From Plotosus lineatus (Eukaryota; Chordata; Actinopteri; Siluriformes; Plotosidae), in the NCBI GenBank assembly GCA_024760905.1, contig CM045735.1:12631249-12695248 (forward strand): 64,000 nucleotides of DNA, written 5' to 3'. The notes beneath the pieces were generated by a model. That model ran no database searches. It saw nothing but the letters and a program-made list of their open reading frames with translations, and was not told the origin of the DNA. Numbering within the stretch: position 1 is the stretch's first letter; each line of letters begins with the position of its first letter. Position numbers and translations under genes: made by a program. This document shows, one piece after another, positions 1 through 11,814 of this stretch.

Positions 1-190
1 TAAAAATTAATGAAGAAATATCTTCATATGGTTGTGTACAAAGAAAAACACCAATGTGAACCCCAATACCAACAGCTAACTTGCTGATAGGTTCCAGAGC
101 TAACATTACTTCTTCTCTAAAATATGTCCAGTCAAAATATCCAGCATACCCTACATTAAGAATTTCCTTTTTTCACTTGTTATCTTGCAG

Positions 191-695
191 CAGGTGAGCC
201 CCTATCCTGAGCCAAAACACATCCGACCTCCATCCACAGAAACAGTGCAGCCCCGGTCTCCCCATGAGGACTTTCAGTCTGAATCCCAGTGCGCCAGTAT
301 GAGTGGCTCCAGCTCTCCTGCGCGAAAGTCGTCCAGCCAGAGGCGTTCATGGCAAGACCTGATTGAGACACCACTTACTAGTTCAGGTCTACACTTCTTG
401 CAGTCTTTGCCTTTGGAGGACTCTGTATTTCTGGAGCCCAATGGAGCCTTGCCCATGGAACTTCGGTGCCAGGCAACACTGCCACCTCAACGATGCCCGG
501 TGCCTGAGCGCCACACTCCACTGACACCCAGCCCACTACCTCCCACAGCCCGAATAGGAAGGGAAGTAAAACATCGCAGCTTTACACTTCCACGTGACAG
601 TGGCCTGCATGCCATCTTAGCAGCCACAGCAGGGGCCCCTGAACAGAAAGATGTCCATCAGCACCAGCTGGGCCAGGCATATCCCAGAGATGGAG
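191..695 (+). CDS. cnksr2: cnksr2 internal coding exon (CNK2 C-terminal region)
   Basis: Connector enhancer of kinase suppressor of Ras 2 is a neuronal postsynaptic scaffold for Ras/MAPK and Rac signalling. This exon encodes part of its low-complexity C-terminal half. The frame reads about 168 codons, rich in Pro and Ser, and contains two blocks I recognise from human CNKSR2: RRSWQDLIETPLTSSGLH followed by LPLEDSVF, and RSFTLPRDSG. The acceptor is the TCTTGCAG ending at 190 (a CAG later, at 193, is also possible). The donor is GG|GTAATT, leaving phase 1. The long acidic stretch that follows RSFTLPRDSG in human is missing here. The upstream exons (SAM, CRIC, PDZ and PH domains) must lie left of the window. 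The paralog (a or b) cannot be decided. Confidence 0.87.
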
Positions 696-3289
<2,594 letters not shown>

Positions 3290-3710
3290 TAAATATTTTG
3301 TTTTGGTGGTTGGATATCATGCAGCTTGTTAAAATCTAGGCATATGGCTATGATCAGAAAGAAAGGACATTGTACTGTTTTATTACTCCCTAATCTAGAG
3401 TGAAAATTTCTAATTGCCCAGCCTTGAACTTGTTGACTTCTCCAAGAGGAGATAAAATCGGCTATCACTTGTCCCTATGCATTGAAACGACATTGTATGT
3501 ATAAAATATCTTTTTCCAACACACAAAACAGACTTTGGTTTACTCAAATATGGAAGCGTAGGCCACCATTGCTGATGGAGTTATAACCCCCCACCCACCC
3601 CCAGCACATACAAACATTGACCACTATCATCAACAGTCCACTCAAGATCAATGCAAATATCTTATTGTGAAGTAGTCTGTTTGTAGCAGTACCAGCTATA
3701 GTTTAATGTA

Positions 3711-3719
3711 TACGTACTG

Positions 3720-3781
<62 letters not shown>

Positions 3782-3907
3782 TGGATGTGGTAAAGGAGGA
3801 CATGAAGGTCGTTGGTGTAAGAGAAGAAGATGCAAAGGATAGGGTGAGATGGAGGCAGATGATTCGCTGTGGCGACCCTGAAGGGAAAAGCCGAAAGGAA
3901 AAGAAGA

Positions 3908-3981
<74 letters not shown>

Positions 3982-3989
3982 CTGTCTGT
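3711..3989. repeat. two (TA)n microsatellites
   Basis: Two near-pure (AT)n tracts, about 3727-3778 and 3911-3981, flank the LINE 3' fragment. ORFs through them encode poly(Ile-Tyr) and are not genes. Confidence 0.95.
3780..3910 (+). mobile_element. LINE 3' end fragment
   Basis: On the plus strand this reads [13 protein letters not shown]...[21 protein letters not shown]. That is the extreme C-terminus of a non-LTR retrotransposon reverse-transcriptase ORF, continuing straight into the shared tail GATTCGCTGTGGCGACCC. It is flanked on both sides by long (TA)n tracts, the right-hand one acting as its microsatellite 3' tail. Longer copies of the same LINE lie at 6430-6898 and 14278-14742. Confidence 0.75.
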
Positions 3990-4336
3990 CTTCCTTTCGG
4001 CTTTTTCCCTTTTACTCAGGAGTCGCCACAGCGAATCATCTGATTTGCACGTTTGATTTGGCAGAGGTTTTTACGTCGGATGCCCTTCCTGTCACAACCC
4101 TTTTTAGAAAGGGACAGAAACACGCTGACGACTTTGCAGCTACTCTTTACGAAAGTCAGCAATGGTTCTTTTACATGCCTCTCACCATAGACAGTGACAG
4201 ACATGGCCCGCCTTTGATAACCCAGTTAGCCGCACTGGGGGGGGACAGTGACAACCTTGTGGAGAGTAGGACTCAAACCCCCAACCTTTGGATCAGCGAT
4301 CCAGCGCCCTATACCACTAGACCACCACTGCCCCTA
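3987..4336 (-). mobile_element. tRNA-derived SINE (family A) with LINE-like tail
   Basis: Read on the minus strand from 4336, the element starts with a tRNA-like head containing an A-box-like TGGTCTAGTGG and a B-box-like GGTTTGAGTCC. A SINE body follows (TAACTGGGTTATCAAAGG, AAAGAACCATTGCTGACTTT), and it ends in the tail GATTCGCTGTGGCGACTCC...AAAAGCCGAAAGGAAG. That tail is shared with the LINE at 3780-3910. Other copies of this head plus tail are at 30675-31036, 35370-35734 and 60275-60613, and a partial one at 25036-25290. This is one of the most complete copies. Confidence 0.8.
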
Positions 4337-4663
4337 TAAATATATATATATATATAGTTGAAGCCAGTTCAAAGTATAAACTATACTTGTTTCCAGGGGT
4401 GGGGCATATGCATTCTGGAAAACATTTCATTCGAGTACTGGATGGAATAATGTTGTCCTGCAAAATAAACTCAAGTTTTCTTCTTATTTTTCCTTCTAGT
4501 ATACACTGTAAAAAATGTAAATTATGAATGGGCTCTTTTTTCAGACAGAATATAAAGACATTTCGTTTATGTTTATTTCTTAATAATAGGGAAGTACTTT
4601 TGAACTTGTATGTTGTGCATGAGGAGGCCAGTGCTATATAAATAAAATTATTATTATCATTGT

Positions 4664-4725
4664 ATATGTATCTATGTATGTATGTTTGTATGTATGTATG
4701 TATGTATATGTATAAATACATATTT
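4664..4725. repeat. (TATG)n microsatellite
   Basis: A run of TATG/TGTA units follows GCTATATAAATAAAATTATTATTATCA at 4632-4658, which resembles the 3' end of an L2-like LINE or SINE, so the microsatellite is probably its tail. Confidence 0.8.
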
Positions 4726-5399
4726 GAGTTCACTTTGATAATAGACTTTTAGGTTTACAAAAAGGATACCAAGTTTGTTTTCATGGAAACATTTCAGTTT
4801 TGTATTAATTATACAGAGTTTGCTACGGTACCACTGTGGAAGATTTAAATGACAGAGAACGCTACAAAGGCATCTCTGCATTTACTGTCTCCATCAAATT
4901 ACAATTACTGTACGTTTAATCAGTAGTTAATCCTCTTTCCCCTGCTGTTACCCCAGTAAACTGTTGCATTTTTTTTACATTTTCAGGAATGATATTCCTT
5001 ATGCAATAATACTTTCATGTCAAAATATTTTCAGCTGATGACTTAAAGAAAAATACTTTGATAATTACTGCACTTTGAGCTTCAAAAGCTGTCCATAAGA
5101 TGCTTGTGATTTGTTTCTTTCCATTAAAAACTTTTTTTTTTTTTGGAGACTGAAGGCCATACTATCATATAGAATCATATCTACATGAGCTTCAGATGAA
5201 ACACTGGGGGTCAATAATTACACTAAGGTCCGTTACTGCTGCACTTACTGGAACTGATTGCTGAAAAGAGATTGAAAGAGTTACTGTGTAATCGCAGAGC
5301 TCACTTACATGTGGGCAGAACACAAGCACTTTTCCTTGTGACAATAAAGTGGAAGGATTTCTACCTAAATCTAAGTGGAAATTATTAAGCTTTCACTGA

Positions 5400-5605
5400 G
5401 TCACATTCTTTTTACATTTCTTAGTTTTGATGAAGTTGGTGTCTTTCATCTGACTTTGCTAAAACATACAATTGTATGTCATCAACATGCCACCAGAAGC
5501 TAATACCATGTCTGTGAATTATATTATCCAGGAGTAGCATATAAAAAAATACAAAAAAACAACAACAGTGGCCCTAAAAGAGAACCCTGCAGAACAAACA
5601 TCAGC
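5400..5605 (-). mobile_element. LINE reverse-transcriptase fragment (YADD region)
   Basis: The minus strand reads, with one frame slip, YIIHRHGISF...HVDDIQLYVLAKS. This resembles the L2-clade reverse-transcriptase stretch around the catalytic YADD box (IIxRHGISFHxYADDTQLY). Here the box is degraded to HVDD. Short and decayed; no flanking element ends were found. Confidence 0.6.
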
Positions 5606-5707
5606 AAATAAGTTCTGAGCCACAAGATGATTACTACCTTATCTCAGTTGCTCTTGGGTGTGCCTTTACTTTACGTAAATAAATGACTGCAACTTGTCTT
5701 TTCACAG

Positions 5708-5758
5708 GATGTCCCACTCAAAGAGGCTGAAACAAAGATCATTCATCGGGATGTCTAA
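5708..5758 (+). CDS. possible short terminal exon of cnksr2
   Basis: A good pyrimidine tract and acceptor (CTTGTCTTTTCACAG, ending at 5707) are followed, in the phase left by the 3084-3283 exon, by 16 codons and TAA: DVPLKEAETKIIHRDV. An AATAAA lies 370 nt downstream at 6128-6133. This would replace the usual conserved CNK2 C-terminus and give no classical PDZ ligand. I do not recognise the peptide from any CNKSR isoform. It may be an alternative last exon or chance, and the evidence is only splice-site quality and frame. Confidence 0.28.
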   Translation, partial: DVPLKEAETKIIHRDV

Positions 5759-6429
5759 GGAAAACCAGTGGCAAATAGGAAAGTAGCCTAGAAAACAGCA
5801 GTTGTCACATCTGTACATTAAGATATTGTATATTAATGTGAAAGAAGGCTTATTTTTATGTTCCAGTTCAATTCTCTTCATCTCTACTTTCTTGTGGAGG
5901 TTCATTTGCATATACACTGCCAATTAATGGTTTATGAGGAAAAACATGCCTTTTCATGTTTCAAGTTTTCCATGTCTGCAAAGGTTGGGGAGGTTTGAGG
6001 GAGGCTGTGCTTAGAATTCAGACTTTTACTAATAATTAACATTTGTTGCTAAGAGTGAAGGGTGAAGGGCTAATGGTTATTCCATTTGTCCATAGACCTC
6101 TTTCACTAAAGGACCTGACTGACAGGGAATAAAGCGCACACTTACACAACCAACAGTAGCCTGAATATTAAGTAAAATGTAAGTGTTTGTGCACTTTGTA
6201 CAGAAACTGTTCAGGTGTACCTGTCATTATGATTATTCCCGTCCGTCAATCCTCATCACTAAGAATCAGTGTTTAAATAATAATCACAATAAGGTACTTA
6301 TAAACCTCTTTTAAAGTTTAATGATAAAGTATGATGCAGTTTTCTATAGGATTTTCTAGAAATCTTTTAATATCGGTTACCATGGTTTGACGGGTTATGG
6401 GTACTACAGGTTGTAGTTTATGTTCTGAG

Positions 6430-6898
6430 ATCTTGATCTTCTTCTTTCTTGTTCTTCTTTTTTTCCTTTTGGCTATTCCCTTCAGGGGTCGCCACAGCGA
6501 ATCATCTGCCTTCATCTCACCCTATCTCCGCATCTTTTACTCTTACTCCAACTACCTTCATATCCTCCTTCACAACCTCCATAAATCGTCCCTTTGGTCT
6601 TCCTCTAGGCCTTCTGCCTGGTAGTTCCAACCTCAGCATCCTACTACCGATATGCTCACTATCCCTCCTCTGTACATGTCCAAACCATCTCAATCTAGCC
6701 TTTTTGACTTTGTCTCCAAAACCTCTTACATGTGCTCTCCCTCTGATGTACTCATTCCTGATCCTATCCATCCTCGTTACTCCCAAAGAGAACCTCAAGA
6801 TTTTCATCTCTGCTACCTCCAGCTCTGCCTCCTGTCTTTTTCCCAGTGTCACTGTTTCTAAACCATACAACATTGCTGGCCTCAACACCATCGCCCTT
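6430..6898 (-). mobile_element. LINE 3' end with RT C-terminus
   Basis: The minus-strand ORF (6517-6891) reads [23 protein letters not shown], then [39 protein letters not shown] and [11 protein letters not shown]. This is the conserved C-terminal region of RTE-like non-LTR retrotransposon polyproteins. It runs into the tail CGCTGTGGCGACCCCTGAAGG and GAAGAAGA. The 5' part of the element is absent, as expected for a 5'-truncated LINE insertion. The ORF is open over 124 codons, so this copy is fairly young. Confidence 0.8.
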
Positions 6899-7147
6899 AT
6901 TAAATTTAAACACCTTCCATTGTTTAAGGTCTCTGAACATCACTGGTGCACATTCTCTTGTAATTAAGGATGTGGTTGTGTTTAAAATTAGTCAATCACC
7001 CTCAAATTCATATTAAATAGTTTGTACACACCTACCATCAATTTACGTAATTCTAATCCCCCCCCCCCCGCCGCCGCCGCCACCAAACGTGCAGCTGTTC
7101 TAATAGAATTTTCTGGACCTTAACTTAGTTGGCCAGTACTTTATATT

Positions 7148-7316
7148 GGGACGGCACAGTGGCGCAGTGGTTAGCTCAATGACCTCCCAACAAGGAGGTC
7201 CTTGTTTTTGGTGTTTCTGTGTGGAGCCTGCACATTCTCCCCATGATTGTGTGGGTTTCCTCTGGGTACTTGTTTCCTCCCATAGGAATTAAGTGGCATA
7301 GAAAATGAATGGATGT
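7148..7316 (+). mobile_element. tRNA-derived SINE (family B)
   Basis: The head CGGCACAGTGGCGCAGTGGTTAG contains an A-box-like motif. The body TTTCTGTGTGGAGCCTGCAC...GTGTGGGTTTCCTC is typical of HAmo-like fish SINEs. The copy ends at AAAATGAATGGATG. Related copies are at 19534, 26168, 29424 and 32312. Confidence 0.75.
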
Positions 7317-7439
7317 CCATCTAAATTTGAAAAAAAAAACATTAGTGTAGATTCTTGTTGAATTTTTTGGCAAGTTCTAGTTGTGTTATACATGTAACAA
7401 CTTTCACATATTGTTCATCAATCCTGGAAGTCTTTTCTT

Positions 7440-8140
7440 ATTAAGAAAAACACCCAAGCCTGAGAAAAGTTCATAAAATTCTACATCAGGTTACCCATAA
7501 GCATATAAGAACGTGTTATTGTCTGATGAGATCTATGTCTGTTGCACAACAACATTGAACATTGCCATAAGAACACCATACCCAGGGTGAAGCATGATGA
7601 CCATCATGCTTTTGGCCTTTTTTCCTTCAGTCGAACAGCGAATGGGTGGAATTCTAAAGATGAAAAGAAATTTCAGCACAAATGACGAAAACAATTCGGA
7701 AATCAACAAAAGTTTAGCTTTAGCAGCATTACAGTTTCAGACCAAAACAGCCAGAGCCTTGAGCTGAATCCAATTGAAGGTCTGTAGCATGACCTGAAGA
7801 GGGTCCTGCACCGGACTTTGCAGTATGACAGATATGAAGTGCTTTTGCAAGGAATCATGGGCAACGACTGGCAAGTGACATTCTGTCATGCTGTTACACT
7901 CTTCCGCCGAAAAAATTACAGTTTTCATAACATCAAAAAGTACTTTAACAAAGCTTTAGTTTAGTTAGTTAAGGGTGTGCAATCAACTTGCAAGCCCCAC
8001 CTACAATGTATTTGATGTGTACAGGGTGCCAGTCACATTGAAAGTGATAAAGTTCTGAAATTATTTATCTGGGTCTTATTTTTTTACATCATAAAAACCC
8101 TGGTATTTTAACAGGGGTGTACTGCATACACTTTTTATAT
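7440..8140 (+). mobile_element. decayed Tc1-like transposon, 3' half
   Basis: The translation contains broken Tc1 transposase signatures, including ELNPIEGL followed by HDLKR (the region with the catalytic Glu), with many stops. It ends in GTATTTTAACAGGGGTGTACTG...CACTTTTTATATC, a typical Tc1 3' terminal repeat. The 5' half is not recognisable. Confidence 0.6.
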
Positions 8141-8569
8141 CAACTCAAACTTAACCCAAGTTCAGCACTGGAACAGTACAGAGACCCTGGATTTCTACCA
8201 CCTGAACTATCGCTATACATTCCTCAAAAACATTTACCTGGCAGTGTATTTATTAGATCTTTATTTGATCTTTATTATAATTATTATTCTCTGAGCTGTT
8301 TTTCTTGCTATACTTTTGCCATGTCTTCCTTATTTCTCTTTCTTGATTTGTTTCCGTAATTGCACAATGTTAATATGTTGATATGAAGGCATTATTTTGT
8401 ATATTGGTAAATTATGGTCTGTTCAAACCTTCGAAGTTAATGTATTGATCAACATGTTCTGGCATTTGAGAAGCCAAATGATTGCACTTCCTTTGAGCTC
8501 GGCTCTTATACACTGACTGAAAAACAAACACAGAACTGCTGGTATAAATATTCCTCAACTACTGATTGC

Positions 8570-8573
<4 letters not shown>

Positions 8574-8602
<29 letters not shown>
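8574..8602. repeat. (ATT)n microsatellite
   Basis: About nine ATT units. Confidence 0.9.
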
Positions 8603-9330
8603 TTGCATGTTGACAGTTGAATTTTTTTGTCTCTTTTTCACATCTTTAATTGGAAATTGCATTTTCTTTAACTTTTATAGTTGTAAAATAGTGTATGTCA
8701 GTAGTTACAACATAAGGAATGACTATGTATAATCGTCTCTGTAAAAAAAGAAAGATGGTTGTATATCTAACATGTCATCCTTGTCCTTGCTCTCATCTGG
8801 CTGTCTTCTGTATGGCTTCTGACCTTTGACCCTAAAATCAGCTGATAGTACAGTGTTATACATTTTTATGGATTCAGTGTTAAATACACAACAATGCTAA
8901 ACTAAAATGGTTAACCAGTGAAATGCTGTCTATTTTTGTAAGCATGATATTTATCCACTGGTTTGTACGTGGTTTTATATTTGGAGCTGTGTCTAAATTG
9001 AAAACAATTAACGGTGTTGATTCTTTTGAAAGGATGAGGCCTGAAAGCAATGCTGTTCTACTGTATCTCTGAGATGAAAATAATTTTAAACAATAAACAG
9101 TTTGATGTTTTATTCAATGTTTCTTATACCACAAGGCAGGAAAATTCTTGCTTCTGATTGTTCAAAAGGTGTAAAATAATTTTCTCTAGCAAATAATTTC
9201 AAGTTCAAGATTATTTGTCTTATTATACAGGTAACAATGGAACATCACTGCCAGCAAAGAATTTCTTGGACACGAAGCTCCTCAATATTGCACTTAAGAA
9301 ACAAATACTGCACATAAAATTAACATATAT

Positions 9331-9550
9331 AGTAGGCCCCTGTTATTCACGGGTTCGGTTCTGGCCCCTCCCGAGAATCAATATAATCTGCGGCTTCTGT
9401 ACCTGGAAGTAAAACCCTATGTATCATATTTCATGTGCAAAATATACTTCTTAAACACATTCTTTAGAAGCTTACTCATTAATACAGTATTAATGTAGTA
9501 AAATGTAGTAAAAACTTAAATTTTGTACTGTGATATTTATTGATAAAATG

Positions 9551-9619
<69 letters not shown>

Positions 9620-10499
9620 GTGTGCTGTAATGACGTAATGAAGTTTCAGCCGGACCCAGATTGCAGGAGGTAGTGTTCAGAGGGAAGCACTTAATCAGAG
9701 TGTTACACTTTATCTCCAGTACTGGTGACCAAGAGAAACACAAACATTAAGCACTGGAACCAGGAGTCAAAGAGAACACAAGGAATCAGGGACATGATTT
9801 GAGACAATCTTCTGGCGCAGAGGTGAGCATGCGGTTTGTGTTTATTGGGAGTAGATGAGAGTACTGAATTCAGATGTGAGCCAACCGAGCAGCTCAGCAA
9901 TGCCCTTCAGCTGGAGCAGAGAGAAAACTGAGTTAGAGGCACAGCCGCCAAAATCAAAGTCCCCCAAAAATACACACCATAACAAAAAGAACATAAAACA
10001 ACATTAAGTGTAATAAATTGGATAAACAAAACAAAAGGATAAACATGCTATAGTACAGTACATAAACTCACACACAAACATTCTAAACATTAACTTAGGT
10101 GCTATACTGGAATAATAATTGAAAAAGACTTTAATGGAGGAGTGTTTTACAACAGGTCAGATGATTACTCCTTTTCAGGCACTTCAGAGGAAACTGTCAT
10201 TTCTTCAGGAGAAAGTCTTATTACTTCAGAAGAGACATCCAATGTCATTGCCTTTTTCTGGTGCTCAGCTGGCGTTTGAGTGGCATCATAGAGCTTAACT
10301 CTTAATTAAAACACACTAAAAAAATGCACATGTACAACTTGTACGCGAATGAGAAAAAAGGGGCGTATACATAATCTCAACCAATCAGCAGGAGGGAGAA
10401 CAGCCATTGGCTGAATTTGAATCACGTGACAGTTACTCGGCAATCCACGAATATGCGGGGACGTGAGTGCAAAACCACGAATAGTCAAGGGCCTACTGT
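9331..10499. mobile_element. Tigger-like non-autonomous DNA transposon
   Basis: It starts AGTAGGCCCCTGTTATTCACGG and ends with the inverted CACGAATAGTCAAGGGCCTACT, both next to TA, as expected for pogo/Tigger elements. There is no transposase ORF inside. A long (AT)n at about 9553-9615 interrupts it. The interior segment GAGACAATCTTCTGGCGCAG also occurs in the related element near 21740. Confidence 0.65.
9551..9616. repeat. (AT)n microsatellite
   Basis: Near-pure AT dinucleotide tract of about 60 bp. Confidence 0.95.
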
Positions 10500-10876
10500 G
10501 TTCTTACTTCATATTTTATCTAAAACTATATAAGGAGGGGGGGATCATGCGGCATTGGAGTCGGAGGTGAATTGGTTAAGGTGATGGGGTCATGGTTAAA
10601 AGGTTGTGGTCTCATATCCCCAATAGGACCCCACCGTTCGAAGACCCCTGGGTGAGGTCTTAACAACAAGTGTGCCACTGTCCATCCAGCACTGATGAGC
10701 CAGTTAGCTGCACGCTGGGGGATAGGACGACAACCCATTGATCATGGACAACAGTAACAACCCATTGATCATGGAGTATGAACCCCCGACCTTGGAATCA
10801 GTAATCCAACACCCTACCACCAATTCACGGCTGCCCTTAGAATTTCTAGTTAATTTTCAATAACCACTAGATCCTA

Positions 10877-11184
10877 ATTAGGGTTGCGGGGAGGATGGCG
10901 CCCATCCCAGCCGTCTCCGGGCGAGGGAAGAGTACACCCTGGACAGCTCACCAGGCCATCGCAGGGCAGAAACACGCTGACGGCATTGCAGCCTACTCTT
11001 GTCGAAAGTCAGCAATGGTTCTTTTACATGAACCTCACACCATAGACAGTGAGAGACATGGCCGCCCTTTGATAACCCAGTTAGCTGCACTAGGGGGGGA
11101 CAGTGACAACCTGTTGATATTGGGGCTTGACCCAACCTTAGGAGCAGTGATCCAGCAAGTATACCACTAGACCACCACTGCCCT
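10877..11184 (-). mobile_element. SINE with family A head and family B tail
   Basis: The minus strand starts at the tRNA-like head (GGGCAGTGGTGGTCTAGTGG near 11184) and runs through the family A body (AAAGAACCATTGCTGACTTT). It then switches to the tail GGCTGGGATGGGCGCC...GCAACCCTAATTAGG normally seen on family B SINEs. A further family B tail lies next to it at 11222-11330, followed by a G-run at 11367-11382. Confidence 0.7.
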
Positions 11185-11599
11185 GGTAGAGTTTCCATAC
11201 ATTTAATTTTTTCAAATTACTTCATACCTTATTAGGGTTGCAGGGAGACTGAAGCTCATCCCAGCCAACTCCGAGCAAAGGCAGGGTACACCCTGAAGAG
11301 CTCACCAAACTACCTCAGAACTCATCACACAGACACACAACTGTTTTTACTCACAGTCACACATTGGGGGGGGGGGGGGGGCGCAATTGAGGCTATCCAG
11401 TGAGCCTAATGTGCCTGTGATTTGAGTCTTCAGGCAGTTGATTGGTCAGCCTCTGGACAGAACACACAGATTGATTACATGAGTTTGAGACCACTGTGAG
11501 ACCCTGCCTGCAGTTTCTGTGTAAGAACATGAATAAGGTGATCAGTGTTGGAACTGTCTGTGATACAGGCAGCATTTTGTCCAGGGTGCTGGTGACGTC

Positions 11600-11814
11600 A
11601 TAGGTGTGAGATCGCACGCGCTCCTCCTCCTCCTCCTCCTCCTCACACCTCATGCCTGCAGTGTGACAACCCCCCCACCCCCCGCGCGCCGCCTACTTCC
11701 GTGTCTTCATTGCGGAGAGCGACCTCACCGCACCTCCTGTACTTCTCGCCTCTCGCTCATAGCTTTTTCATATCGGCCGCCTTCTCCAGGTATGGCAGAC
11801 GGCCCTGTCCCATC
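11600..11814 (+). promoter_or_regulatory. sms promoter / 5' UTR region
   Basis: A locally GC- and CpG-rich stretch (CCCGCGCGCCGCC, TATCGGCCGCC, GGAGAGCGACC) in an otherwise AT-rich region directly precedes the sms start codon. It contains a (CTC)n pyrimidine tract at about 11619-11644. No TATA box is evident, in line with a CpG-type housekeeping promoter. The transcription start site cannot be placed. Confidence 0.6.

Larger units (their letters stand above)
5759..11600. other. cnksr2-sms intergenic region
   Basis: No host gene is seen between the last possible cnksr2 exon and the sms promoter. It is filled with a LINE 3' end (6430-6898), a SINE (7148-7316), a Tc1 relic (7440-8140), a Tigger-like element (9331-10499) and SINE pieces (10530-11390). 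8140-9300 is AT-rich with an AATAAA at 9092 and could be cnksr2 3' UTR, but nothing proves it. In human this interval holds several other genes, none of which I see. Confidence 0.55.

Noticed and set aside
3706..4056. ORFs encoding long Ile-Tyr repeats (also near 9537, 24030, 35214, 53028)
   Set aside because: These are translations of (TA)n microsatellites, not genes.
6517..6891. A host gene encoding a 124-residue basic protein on the minus strand
   Set aside because: The sequence is the C-terminus of a LINE polyprotein, repeated nearly identically at 14412-14597.
8117..8359. 80-codon ORF as the missing last cnksr2 exon
   Set aside because: It overlaps the end of a Tc1 relic and has no similarity to the CNK2 C-terminus.
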